Program-made: the position numbers and the translations under genes
In this document: one piece after another, positions 48,445 to 61,105 of the stretch
How the letters are laid out: every line of letters begins with the position of its first letter
Numbering within the stretch: position 1 is the first letter of the stretch
Assembly (NCBI GenBank): GCA_009760855.2
Contig: WPIO01000026.1
Location: forward strand, 1,873,501-1,937,500
Reading direction: 5' to 3'
Origin: Cristatella mucedo
Lineage: Eukaryota > Bryozoa > Phylactolaemata > Cristatellidae
Length of the DNA: 64,000 bases
Notes under the pieces: generated by a model
The model's database searches: none
Told to the model about the DNA's origin: nothing
Seen by the model: only the letters and a program-made list of their open reading frames with translations

Positions 48445-48815
48445 GAATGGACCTAAAGGTGAATGAATCTTGAGGCCGCCGATTCGCTGCTTGGTAAGAA
48501 TCAGCGAAGATTGGTGAGCAGTGGTGCAACGTGGCATGTGCGACGTTTGTCACAGATATGCCTAACTGGTGAGTTTCTCACCAACTGTAAGGATGTTGCT
48601 GCACGAACTAGGCATACTGAGCAAAGATGTGCAGTCGGGCTGTCACGAATGAACGGAGTAGCTTGGCTACTGGATCCTTATCCAAGAAAATCTGAGTTGC
48701 GCAATGTTACATAGGTGAAAGTGGGCAGACTTAACTGAAGAGTTGCTGTGTTCATCCAATTACAAGTCAATTTGGAAGAAGACAGTTATATTACGGGCCA
48801 ATGTTTGAGGATATG
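48445..48815 (-). mobile_element. old LINE-A coding fragment
   Basis: Parallel to 43885-44040 and 36050-36280 on the minus strand: GGACCTAAAGGTGAATGAA, AGTGGTGCAACGTGGCA, CACAGATATGCCTAACTGG, GGATCCTTATCCAAGAAAA, GGTGAAAGTGGGCAGACTT, ATCCAATTACAAGTCAATTT. All are in the same order as in better copies, but with many substitutions. Confidence 0.7.
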
Positions 48816-49566
48816 TACTGTTACAGCCGATTTTTTCGAATTAAACTTTCATGTTTTTAAGTGACAAAGGTTTCACATAATTTGTAGGTTGTTTGTGTTG
48901 TCATTTAATTTCCTAAAGTTAACTGCCATTAAAGTGAGAGATTTATTAAAGCATGCTGCTACGATATTAGCTGAGAGAGCAAGAGATGATTGGAGTCAGG
49001 GAATTATTAATGCAAGTGCAGCTGCGTGCCGTCTACATTAAAATTAAAGCGAAGACTGTGGGATTGTCTTTTATAACGGCAGTAGTGAGAGAATGCACTA
49101 CAAATACCAAAAATGAATCGCTGGTACACTACTTACGTCTACGGCTGACTACATAATTGTTTTCCATTGAAACAAAGTCTTGGAATCCTCCTACAGAAAT
49201 GACACCCAAGCCGTAGCAGTATAGCCTGCGTTGTCCAGGCGAGACGACAGGCGCTCATGAAACATTTGATATTCAGTTGACTGTGCATTCACATTCACGT
49301 GTGATGGCATCATATGGATCCGTTCAGCAAGCAGTACAACATTTTCGGGCTGAGATACAGCCCCATATTTACATAACAGGCGTTGCACAGGTGCGATTTT
49401 GATTGCACATTATAGATAACTGTGTTCAGGGTTTAACAGCTAAATCCATTGTATTGTGCAATCGCATTCTAATCCTGTAGCTTCCAATGGCCCGCGCTAG
49501 TCAGCTTCAATAGATTTTCCACCTGCAATACATCTTCTCTTTAACAAAAGGCTGAGTACAAATGTG
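48816..49566. other. unrecognised intergenic sequence
   Basis: AT-rich; nothing identified. Confidence 0.4.
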
Positions 49567-49567
49567 T

Positions 49568-49622
<55 letters not shown>
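49568..49622. repeat. (TA)n-(GA)n compound microsatellite
   Basis: TA run followed directly by a GA run. It abuts the 3' end of a SINE-1 copy and may be grown from its tail. Confidence 0.92.
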
Positions 49623-49623
<1 letters not shown>

Positions 49624-49625
<2 letters not shown>

Positions 49626-49757
49626 CCAGTTGTATAGCGCTCCAAGAGAACTTGATCTTTATTCAGGTGTTTCATGTGTGCTTCGGGGCTCGAGCCCAAT
49701 ATTTTAGACACACCTCGGTTGGGGCGAGCACCATAATCACTGGACCAAACCAGCTTT
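49624..49757 (-). mobile_element. SINE family 1 copy
   Basis: Minus strand: GCTGGTTTGGTCCAGTGATT, GGTGCTCGCCCCAACCGAGG, GGGCTCGAGCCCCGAAGC, CACCTGAATAAAGATCAAG and TTGGAGCGCTATACAACTGG. Complete apart from its tail, which merges into the microsatellite. Confidence 0.87.
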
Positions 49758-51454
<1,697 letters not shown>

Positions 51455-51645
51455 CTGCAGCGCAGTGTAACGGGCCGCGATAAGCCAGGGGTAATGGGGA
51501 TTGCTCTTCATGACCGAGGGGTCGTGGGTTCGAATCCTGCAATGGGTGATTGTATATTGCCAGCTGCAAGAAAGCCTGTGTGATCACCCTTAAGGCACTT
51601 CTTCTGCTATAAAAAAGAGACCTTAATCGGCTAAAACTTTTGTAC
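51455..51645 (+). mobile_element. SINE family 2, best-preserved copy
   Basis: tRNA-like head with AAGCCAGGGGTAATGG (A box region) and a perfect B box GGTTCGAATCC, about 55 bases apart. The body is TGCAATGGGTGATTGTAT, CCCTTAAGGCACTTCTTCTG and GAGACCTTAATCGGCTAAAA. It shares no 3' end with LINE-A, so its partner is different or unseen. Confidence 0.75.
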
Positions 51646-51827
51646 TGCAGCTATTCGTGGGACCCGCTTGTCTTTGGTGAGGTTTATGTCTTGTATCTGC
51701 TCAATCTGTGGAATCTGCTTCTCCATCTACAATGTCATATTCGCTAGCTGACTGGCTGCTCTCTTTTGAACACGGAATCTAACGGAAGTGAGTATGGGAA
51801 GCTCTGGGGGTCTTAATGTACCGCGCT

Positions 51828-52047
51828 TGTGATTCGTCCTTCATGTGCTTATGCGTGCTGACACTGTGCATGCTGCCACTAACCACATTTGCATGCTGAC
51901 GCTGTGCATGTCACCCCTAACCATATTATTCATTTCGTTTGTTTTTTCAAGCATGATTTTACTTACCTTTCAATTGCATTTCACTTTACAGCAAATGTAA
52001 AGCGCCTAGAGAGAGATTAAGTTCTCTGAGGGTGCTTTATCAAGTGA

Positions 52048-52080
<33 letters not shown>
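51828..52080 (+). mobile_element. LINE-A 3' UTR with long (ATT)n tail
   Basis: Well preserved: GTGATTCGTCCTTCATGTGC, both GCATGCTGAC modules, TCACCCCTAACCATATT, the hairpin AAAGCGCC...GGGTGCTTT and about ten ATT units. Only the last 250 bases of the element were inserted. Confidence 0.94.
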
Positions 52081-52084
52081 GTTT

Positions 52085-52200
52085 ACACCCGACCAAGGTC
52101 AATGTCAGTGTATTTGATGACCCAGGTAGTTGGCTCAAACCCCGTGGCATATGGGAAGCATCTGAATAGAAATTGTTCTCTTATGGTGATGTACTCACGA
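52085..52200 (+). mobile_element. SINE family 1 relic
   Basis: Begins within the head (CCCGACCAAGGTCAATGTCA), then GGCTCAAACCCCGTGGCATA, GGGAAGCATCTGAATAGAA and ATGGTGATGTACTCACGAAT. It immediately follows the ATT tail of the LINE-A piece, so one inserted beside the other. It resembles the subtype at 21849. Confidence 0.65.
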
Positions 52201-53049
52201 ATTAAATATTTTTTGATCAATATTACAACAATTCATGAAACTAGCAGAAAGTATTCTTACTGCAAAAGCGTCTGAAGAATCGACAAGCAATTTGCAGTTA
52301 TCTGCAACTGTCACGTACTTAAGATAGCAAGAGCTACAACAGCGTGCAGCTTCCCACGAATAGTTCGTTTTCACAAAGACGACGTAGCAAACGGATGTAT
52401 GAATCATTTCCGCATGGCCGTCTATCAGTAAAACTGTAATGTCGATGAAAATTAAAGAGCGAATGATTTAAAGCTTATCGTCAACCGGCTTAGTGAAGAA
52501 CAGCCGGGTTTAGTCAAATTAAGTCTATCCAATAAGGTCCGATTGGCAGCAGAGGCGGCTGGAATGCTGTGAACTGGCAAATAATACCACATTACAAATT
52601 TTTAGTTAACCGGATCACTACTATGGGTGATTTGAAATTCGCAAGATACAGCAGTGAGCATTCATAAGCATAATCGGCCGGTGGTTTGTTGATGAAGGCA
52701 ACCAAAGACAAGTTTTACGCTAGCTTTATGCATCGCAAAAATAACTCAATAAATAGATAAATACACACTTTCATCACTGACTGAACCTTGCAAGACCATT
52801 TGGTGCCACAAGCACAACGCCTTATGCTTTCGATACACTGGACGTCGTAATCAAAGATCGTCTGGTTTGCATCAATAGTCACCTCCGGCTAAAAAGGGGC
52901 GTATGGCAATAACTGTAGACAAATTTATTTTGGCTTCTCTACCAAATGGAGGAAACTAGCTTTGCGGATTTGAGTGGATGATTTTGCATTGTTCTTACTA
53001 CGAGTCGGAAAGTTGAACTCGGCGCGGCGTGTCGTTGTCTTCGCTTCTA
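52201..53049. other. unrecognised intergenic sequence
   Basis: Nothing recognised. Confidence 0.4.
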
Positions 53050-54845
53050 CGCATTTTTTATAGTTTCAAGTCATGGTCTAGCGTCCGCTTAAGGCTGAGT
53101 AGCTTTTATTGTCAAGTTCATCAAAAACTACGGGTCCGTTTGATTTATATTCTCAGTTAACTTTGTCGTTATCAGGACTCCATCAAATACCACGCCTCTC
53201 ACAGTTACGATCTATCGATAATCTTCTGGCTGTCTAACGTTGTGAGTAAAGAAGCTTTCGGAGTGCCTCATTTCTGTTCAATAGACCATTATTGATAGCA
53301 GGCGAATTCAGCAGTAACATTGACAACTACCAACAGCCAGGCCCGCCCATTTATTGACTGTAGAACTATGTTTTGATCTAATACGTTATTCATACCACTC
53401 GCATCAGTGTCCATTTCCGGGATCTCGTTATTTCCATGGACGACTATCCTACTGACCTTATCGTTTGACTGAGACCATAACGGATCATTTATAAGTCTCG
53501 CTTCCCGTTACTGCACTACTTTACATGCGGGTTAGGTACTGTTGAGTTAGTTCAGCAACGCAACTTAGAAAGCACTGACCCTAAGATATCTTTTGAAATC
53601 TGCCTTTGAGGCAGATCTTCTTGACCTGCATCCAGACTCGACCAACGGCCTCGATGCCTTCCTTGATGTAAATAAAGTTCAACTTAGGGGTGTCCTTTAA
53701 GAGCAAGCTCCACTACGTTTTGTCTGTGTATCGAGTCGGGCAGATTCAATTTAGTTATCAAAAAAAACTTCTAATATGTGCCGTGTATAAGTGAAGACTT
53801 GAGCGCCACTATAAAAAATCTTGGTCTGCCGGTGATGTAGCCAATTTCAAGGACATTCTCCGAGTTCACATCCAGAATCTTCCAAAAACCCGAGCTTCAA
53901 AATTTCCTTTGAAACTGAAGTCGTGCAAGTAGGACCTGAAACAGATTTCTAAGCTAGTGAACAATTTGCTAGTCAACTCTGAGGGATTTCACTCCCCAGA
54001 TATGAATGGTTTTGGTGACGAGTTTTCAGACTCATTCACTGCAATAATTACGCACGTTATTGCCTCCATAGACTACCTTCCGAATAAAGCATTTTTTTAG
54101 TCCCAACTTATGACCTTTCTTAAGAGAATTACCTAGGATTATGTATGCGTTGTTGCTAGTCTTATAAAGTCAATTAAAAAGAGTTCATCTCCTGAAGACC
54201 TTATATCATGCCATCTGTGGCTTTCGCTGGCAGGCAAGCTTAGTCCAGCAACAACTGAGATTTTTAATGCCTTTCTTGAAATAAAGGTTTTATCCAAGTC
54301 CTGTAAATCTGCCATCATTATACCAAAACTTGCAACGCCTGAATTAGATTCGGAGGCCCTAGTAAACTATCCTTAAGTTTCCCTTTTCATTTTTGTCAAC
54401 TATTCTTGAAATGGTTGTCACTGAGCAGCTTTTAGAATATATAGAGAAGAATCAATTTTCCGAAAAAATTTAGACGACATTCAAGCGACGTCACTCCACT
54501 GAAACTGTTTTCCTCCATGAAACCATTGAACACCTCTGTAGCAATGATGGCAGGAATGTCACGGCCCTTGCCTTGGTGGACCTGTCAGCTCTCTTCGGCA
54601 CTATTGATCACAATATCTTTCTTTACTTGAGCAAGTGAGAAAACGATTGGTCGGACAGATAAGGTACTGGCATGGTTCAAATCATTATTGTCCGATCGCA
54701 ATCAATCCTTGCCGAATTGAGTTCAGGTCCCATCCACCAACCCAGTCACATGTTGAGTCCCACAAGTGTCCGTTCATGGTCCTTTGCTGTTTTACGTCTA
54801 TGCTGAACTTCCAAGAGAGTGAATTTTGCGCGTGAAATTGAGTAC
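53050..54845 (+). mobile_element. heavily decayed LINE (endonuclease to reverse transcriptase)
   Basis: Reading across frames gives NTTPLTVTIYR (endonuclease-like, about 53180), FSDSFTAII (about 54030), then reverse transcriptase pieces: SAIIIPKL (about 54315), LVNY (about 54363), HSTETVFLHETIEHLC and ALALVDLSALFGTIDHNIF (about 54500-54620), and VHGPLLFYVYAEL (about 54770). These are the usual L2/CR1 order but differ from LINE-A throughout, so this is an older or separate family. Stops and frameshifts are everywhere. Confidence 0.75.
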
Positions 54846-54867
54846 TATTGGTGAGCCGTGATGGCAC

Positions 54868-55292
54868 ACTAATAATAATAATAATAATTCACTTGATTAG
54901 GTGCCGTCAGAGAACGTAATCTCTTTCTAGGCACTTTACATTTGCTGCAAAGTGAAATGCAATTGAATGGTAAGTAAAATCATGCTTAAAAAATAAAAAA
55001 ATGATTAATATGGTTAGGGCTGACATGCACAGGGTCAGCATGCATAAGCACATGAAGGACAAATCACAGGGACCCACTAAATGCTGACCTAAATAGGTGT
55101 GTTTTTAGGTTCCTTTTAAATGTAGTCAGATCAGTGTATGTTCTGGCGCAGGTCGGGAGGGAGTTCCAGGATTTGGGAGCATACGAACTAAATGCATGGT
55201 CTCCAAAGGATTTAAGGTTTGTACGAGGTACTTGTAGACTGTTGGATTCCGAAAAGCGGGTGGTACGATGCTTGGCCTGATGGGGTAGTATA
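54868..55292 (-). mobile_element. LINE-A 3' end
   Basis: Minus strand: HQAKHRTTRFSESNSLQVPR, NLKSFGDHAFSSYAPKSWNS and KTHLFRSAF, with the 3' UTR, hairpin and (ATT)n tail at 54868-54890. The coding part is open over 84 codons. It sits at the 3' edge of the old LINE relic. Confidence 0.94.
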
Positions 55293-55299
55293 GTACTAG

Positions 55300-55455
55300 G
55301 TAAGGTGGTTGCTTTCATGACATCGCTCCCGAGGTCGTGGGTTTAATTCCTGCAGTGGGCGATCCTGTATCGCTGCAGTAAGCGGTGGTGATAGCCGTAA
55401 AGGCTCTTTTGTCGCTATGCAAAATGAGGCTTTTTAATCAGCTAAGATGTATTTA
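55300..55455 (+). mobile_element. SINE family 2 copy
   Basis: GGTCGTGGGTTTAATTCCTG (B box), CAGTGGGCGATCCTGTATCG, GGTGATAGCCGTAAAGGCTC, AATGAGGCTTTTTAATCAGC, then an (ATTT)n tail. It lies between two LINE-A pieces of opposite orientation. Confidence 0.72.
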
Positions 55456-55499
55456 TTTATTTATTTACCACTTATAAGCCAATGAGACGCTATACCGAC

Positions 55500-57217
55500 C
55501 GGTTTCTTATTCTTTCACACCCCTAGATCAATCGAAACTGAAGGTTCAGTTGCTGTTACCATGCCCTCTAAATTCAACTTCCAGCCATTTGCAGTCCCCT
55601 CGAAGCAGTCTTTTGAATCGATTGTATTGATTTCACCCGAAAACAAGCTACCGATGGTGACAGTAGTCTATCGCCCGCCAAGTATCAAATCCTCTTTTAT
55701 CTCAGATTTCTCCGATCTCCTTTCGATTTGTGTGCAAGAAATCGATCCTTCCTCGTTACGGGTGATTTCAACATTCACTTTGATAAATTGTCTGACGCCT
55801 TCAGGACTAAAGTTCGTGCACTGACTGACCAATTGTCTCTTGTGGCTCATGTGCATGGTCCTACACACATCAAGGGTCACATACTCGGCTAAACTTTCTC
55901 ATAAAACTGCATCTGTCATCACCAATTATTACCAAATTCTGCTTATCTAACCGCATGCAGATCTCATTCAGTCTACACTGTGTGCCCGCTTTGTCCTCCT
56001 CTCAAATCACTTGTAAATCACGAAACCTCAAGAACCTTGACATTGATGCTGTCCGAGCAAGAATATCTGTCTCGCCTCTGCTGCCCAGTCCTCCTTCCGA
56101 CCTATAACCATTGTCAGATAGCTACATCACTACATTAGCTGACACGCTCGGCAGGTTTGCACCTCTGACTAAGTGCACTGTGCGCCCTCGCCCAGACGGC
56201 CTATGGTTTACCACAGACATTAAACTAGCTAGATCTACTTGGCGAAAGTTTGAAAAAGCATCCAAAAGATCAGGACTGACTGTCCATCGACAGGCATACG
56301 GTGACTACTTTAGGTCATACCAAACGATCCTAGCAAAGGCCAAGTCTAGCATCTATAAAAAACATTGTTGAATCACAAATTCACAATCCAAAAATGCTGA
56401 TGTCGACGATCAACTATCTCCTCAACCGCTCCCAGGTTAGCTCCTTACCTCATGCTCCCTGTGATGATCGCTTTTCTAGCTTCTTTGTCCAGAAGATAGA
56501 CATGATCAGGGAGTCCATCCTTACAATGGCAGCACCCCCTCTTAGAATGCTGTCCCTCGATTCCTGGCAGCACCCCAATGTCTACATTCAAGCAGGTCAA
56601 TAATGATCTCGTCCTGCAGGTCATATCCTAATTAAAAGAGACAGCATGTCCGTTGGACCCTATTCCTATTGTCCTGCGTCTACGTTGCATTGATTTGCTG
56701 CTGTCATGCATAACTAACATCATTAGTATGTCATTAACCTCAGGTCATGCACCAGCACATTTCAAAAAAGCTGTAGTCGGGCCACTTGTCAAGAAAGCGA
56801 TAAGAGACCACGAGAACGTGAGCAACTACCGCCCAGTCTTTCTTCTTCCGTTCCTATCAAAGACACTGGAACGAGTCGTGGCAGCTCAGCTGAACTCGTA
56901 TATGGAAACTTCAAACCTTCGCTAGTAAGTTCCAGTCTGGCTTTAGAGCTAATCACTCTACAGAGTCAGCATTGCGTTGGGTGCACAACAACCTACTCAG
57001 GAATGCAGACATGGGTAGAGTATTTCTGCTGGTTTCACTCGATCTTTCGGCAGCTTTTGATACTATCGATCAGCAAGTTTTTCTTAAGCACCTCTCATCT
57101 CACCTGGGCACCACTGGCACTGCTCTGCAATGGTTCAAGTCCTATCTCAGTGCGAGACTGCATATTACTGATGTGAATGAACAAAGATCATCCAAGAGAC
57201 CCCTGCAAATGCGACAT
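55500..57217 (+). mobile_element. LINE-A copy: endonuclease and N-terminal reverse transcriptase
   Basis: The longest 5' portion of LINE-A here. The endonuclease domain runs from 55561 (FNFQPFAVPSKQSFES, MVTVVYRPPS) through a frameshift into GDFNIHFDKLSDAF and the THIKGHIL motif at about 55870. A linker with DGLWFTTDIKLARSTWRKFE (56111-56371) follows. Reverse transcriptase starts at about 56640, with [39 protein letters not shown] and [15 protein letters not shown], up to LQWFKSYLSARLHI. It stops at about 57217, before the YADD motif. Several frameshifts and stops; inactive. Confidence 0.92.
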
Positions 57218-58639
57218 GTGGGCGGGCTGTTATTCACAGCTGACGAAATATTAATACATGACCTATTTGACAGGCTATTTTAGCTTCATTTCTTCCAATT
57301 TTGCCGAAGGCACTGGGGAATGCCTCCAGACCCCGTTTACCCCCGGAATGCCTCCAAAACCCGGGCTCTGCCCCCAGACTATATCGCCATCCTGGCCCTC
57401 CAAGCCTAGCATAGCCTCACGCTGCTAGGATAAATAGATCAAGGCTGCACAGCGGTATCAAATCATAATCCCGACTTGCTATTTTTACTTCGTTCCAGGC
57501 TAAATGGATTTCGCATGACTATTCAATTCATCCGTGAAGCTGCTTTCTGACTTGGACCCGGTTGTGGCCAGCTGTAGGCAGCTTGCAGGAGCACTTCGGA
57601 GGAGCTCCTTTGCAATAATTACAGTCCACATTTCCCACATTTGTGGTGTAGCAGTCATGGAACTTGTAAGTTTTGAAATACACACTTGATAAGCAAGTTA
57701 GCAGCAAGGGCAAACCGTGGATCGAGATCACCTAAATGACTGTTAAATATTGTCAAGTTTTTGGAATTACGCGTCACATGTTTGTTATGCGCGATGCATG
57801 CAATGTACTTCCCATCCCATGGTGAGTCGAGCAAAATAAAATGCCTAGCGCTGAAACTTAAAAGCGAATAACCTACAGGATAACATAATCCAGTGTTAAA
57901 CGCAGTGTTCAAAAATATTGCTTCATTCAACTTAACTTGTTAACAAGCAAGTGTACAGCTCGTTGGCTCAGCATGCCCAGGAGGCAAGAGATCCGGAACT
58001 GCGAGACACTGCTAAACTGACATCGACAGTGCCTATTTTTTTAGTGGATCAAGCCGTGCTATGCGGATCTAAATATCTGTGTATTTTAAGATCTCATGCA
58101 CAATAATCTATTGTTCCTGAGGCATTGTCATTGCCACTTGTGTTTTGCTTAGCTTCTAGCTTAGGTCCTGGTATGATATGGCACTCCGTATGATTACGAT
58201 TGGTGCACGAGAGCTTGCAGCGAAGCATAGAGAGTGGACTAACAGCTTGCTTTAAACATAGTAACTACTTAGGTAATTGAATCTACAGCAGTGCATGCAA
58301 TGATATATAATGAGCTCGCTGTTTTCTGAGATAACAAGCATCAATGCTCCCTTCGATGAAACATGATGTATGCGCTTGAGCAGGCTAAAGTGAGTTAGCT
58401 ACGACTCAAATAAAAAAATCTGTGGTTATTGGTGGCATTGCTATTCTAGAATCATACCCGTTGCCTTCGGATATCTGCAGACATGGCGACAAGTTAAGCG
58501 CGGCCTGTATTCAGCCCCTCCTTGACTCTGCCTGTGAGCCAGTAGGGTACCTGACAGGATTGATTATATAGAACTAAGGAAATCAACAAGACTGTGCAGC
58601 ATTTCTAACGGTATAGGTACAAATGACAGCTTATTCACG
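57218..58639. other. unrecognised intergenic sequence with a short GC-rich block
   Basis: 57296-57420 is unusually C-rich, with GAATGCCTCCAGACCCC and GGAATGCCTCCAAAACCC as near repeats. The remainder is ordinary AT-rich sequence. Neither is assigned. Confidence 0.35.
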
Positions 58640-58795
58640 AGCTCAAAGACAAACTTAGGACAGAACTAGGAAAAACTTGTGGCAGAAGAGCCTTGACGAC
58701 ATTTATCTGCTCTTAAGGGTATAACGTGTTGCCTGATGCAGTCATTGAACCCAGGTACTGGGTCACTTTACCGCCTGGCTAAGACGTACAGACTA
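58640..58795 (-). mobile_element. SINE family 2 copy
   Basis: Minus strand: TTAGCCAGGCGGTAAAGTGA (A box), CCTGGGTTCAATGACTGC (B box), ATCAGGCAACACGTTATA, CCCTTAAGAGC and GTCAAGGCTCTTCTGCC, in family-2 order. Confidence 0.6.
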
Positions 58796-58879
58796 GCTGC
58801 ATTATAAGAAACTGGTGAACATACTTAGGAAAATTTCCCTTACCCATAGCTTTCACACTTGCCATCCTGGTTTGGCTTA

Positions 58880-58975
58880 GGTTCAGGTGCTCACTATTAC
58901 CGACCAAGGTCGTGGGCTCGAGCACATCTGCATACGAAAAGTGCCTGGATAAAGAATAACCCCTAATCATTCCCA
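58880..58975 (+). mobile_element. SINE family 1 relic
   Basis: CAGGTGCTCACTATTACCGA, CCAAGGTCGTGGGCTCGAGC and AAAGTGCCTGGATAAAGAAT. The 3' hairpin half is lost. Confidence 0.62.
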
Positions 58976-59867
58976 TTCTTTGAAAATAACTCCTACTACT
59001 TTGATTTCCTTAGATTGGCAGTAATTTCTCTTAGGGTTTTATACAAATCAAATATGTTTTATTATGTTTACCCAAAAGGGGTGAAAGCAGACATCTGGTG
59101 GAAAAATTGCCCATTCCTTTTAGGCGCAGCTTTTAATATGCAAGGGAGTCTCATAATAGGCGACTGGCTTGGTCAATACTTTGATCGCCATTGGCCACAA
59201 CCATAGACTACTCTCTAACTATCGCCCGAGGACAAGTTTTGAGTACAATGGTGAGAAAAAAGTCTAGGAACCATGTTTTTCACTAAGTCATAAATAAATT
59301 TATTAAATTATTTAATTAAACTATTATGAACAACGCGACACATAAAAATTTCCCTCAACCTAATAGCTGAACTAAAAAACCATACTTGAACACATTCACT
59401 TTCAATGAAAATGTGGTGCACCAAGTAACTCAACACACTTTGCAAATTTACTGCCACTCTTAATTTGCGGAATGCAGAGCATATTCCTAAAGCACGTGCA
59501 GGGGAAATGAGATCGTTTACTGAGAATAGAACGTAGATATGAAGAGTGGAAATCTTAAAGTGGCACAGCATTTAATTATTCAGTAACATTTAGCAAGTGG
59601 ATCATCTATGTCAATCGTTCACTGTTCGACATCGGAGTATAGCTTCATGTACAGATACATCTCGGTCGGTAGCTAGCTGGTGCTCGGCAGCATTAGCCTT
59701 TGGTAGCCATGCTTGCATATTTTTGCATCAAGCTATTGATGAGAGCAATGGGTATTAAATTAATTGCTACTGCAGTAGGCTCAATCAAGCAAAATATCTC
59801 TGAAATCAAATATTAGTAGCCTGCAGCGATGGGATAACATCAGACCTGGACCATAGTATATAATATA
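58976..59867. other. unrecognised intergenic sequence
   Basis: Short frames without motifs. Confidence 0.4.
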
Positions 59868-60003
59868 TAATTCATTTGTATTGCGTCCCAATAGAACTTA
59901 ATCTCTATTCGGGTGCTTAAAATAAGCCTAAGAGCTCGAGCCCGTGGTCTCAGCTAGACCCTGGTCGGGGCGAGCACCTTAATCGCTGGACCAATCCAGC
60001 TAG
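59868..60003 (-). mobile_element. SINE family 1 copy
   Basis: Minus strand: GCTGGATTGGTCCAGCGATT, GGTGCTCGCCCCGACCAGGG, GGGCTCGAGCTCTTAGGC, CACCCGAATAGAGATTAAG and TTGGGACGCAATACAAATGA. Full length. Confidence 0.86.
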
Positions 60004-60624
60004 TATAGAGCTTACTCCTGTATCCTATGACTGAAGCACATTTCGATAAATCCCAACATTCGTAAATAATTACATGTCGCACGCCAACAAACGTAAGATC
60101 CGGCCACTCCCCAAAGGTAAAACAGAGACTTAACGATCAATAAAATGCAAGCACAAACTCGATCTCACCAAAGCAGGTGCAGCTGAACACTTCGTCACAG
60201 ATTCAAGAGTAGTTTGCAAGTATGAAGCCGATCGCTTGAAATCACTGGGCTAACGAGAAAGCAGCTCCATAAATCTACTTCTTTAGCTTGGTTAGGTATT
60301 CAAATCCACCCCTGAAATTAGTCTAGGCTGTATAAAGGCCACTTTGAATCGTCAAAGTTCACCACTCTCAATCACCTGCTGCTCTTACGAAAGGTTGAAG
60401 TACCTGTAGACCAATGTACAATCTCAGAAACCACTTTCCTGCCGCTGTTCATGCCTGTGCGACTGAAGACCTAGAAACAGAATGCTGTCTTTAATCCTGT
60501 AAGATCGATGACGCAGCAGTTCCAGAGAGCTGTGTCTCCGGACCGGCAAGGGGCCACATTATTTCTTGTCACAGGTCTCTTCTACTAGTAGTAGTAGTAG
60601 TAATGGCAGAAGCATAAGAATCTA
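60004..60624. other. unrecognised intergenic sequence
   Basis: Only a short (AGT)n run at about 60583-60601 stands out. Confidence 0.4.
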
Positions 60625-61050
60625 CCCTAGCATAATAATATATTCGCAAAGCACCCTGACAGATCTTGTATCTTTTTCCAGGCACTAAACGTGTGCTGTA
60701 AAGGAAGTTCATGCGGTTAGTGGGGCCAAGCATAGAGCCAAATTGCATACTACGATTAGTGAATAGCATACAAAGTGCCAACACGCAAGTACGGCTAGTG
60801 GTAATATGCACAGTTTTGGCATGCGTAGGCACGTAAAGGACAAATCACAAAGACATAGCAATAGATGAAGGATGCTGTGACAAACCGGAGTATTAGAGCT
60901 TCATTTTAAAGGTTGCCAAGTCGGAGAATATGACGTCAATCGGGAGTGAGGTCTAGGCTTGGGAGCATACAAACTAACAGGCACAGTCAAAAAACTGAAA
61001 GCACCGTCTATGATTATTTGAGGTTGGTTCGAGGCATAGCAAAACGATTT
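60625..61050 (-). mobile_element. old LINE-A 3' end
   Basis: Minus strand with AAT-type tail remnants at about 60635. The hairpin region is diverged (AGGCACTAAACG / GCAAAGCACCCTG on +), then the 3' UTR modules CTTACGTGCC...GCATGCC and ACTAGCCGTAC, and the coding end near 60930-60990 (GGGAGTGAGG...GGGAGCATACAAACTAA on +). An insertion of about 30 bases splits the coding end. Confidence 0.72.
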
Positions 61051-61105
61051 TAGTCTTACGATTTTAGTCTTGCGATTTAGTCTTACGATTTTAGTAATCC
61101 GGGAG
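61049..61105 (+). repeat. short tandem repeat, about 15-base unit, four copies
   Basis: ACGATTTTAGTCTT is repeated about four times with small changes, at the upstream edge of the LINE-A relic. Confidence 0.8.

Noticed and set aside
57296-57420. C-rich block with two GAATGCCTCC phrases
   Set aside because: Looked at as a possible transposon terminus, but no inverted partner or second copy was found in the window.
57953-58000. CTCGTTGGCTCAGCATGCCC as a tRNA-like start
   Set aside because: No acceptable B box downstream and no 3' acceptor stem pairing.
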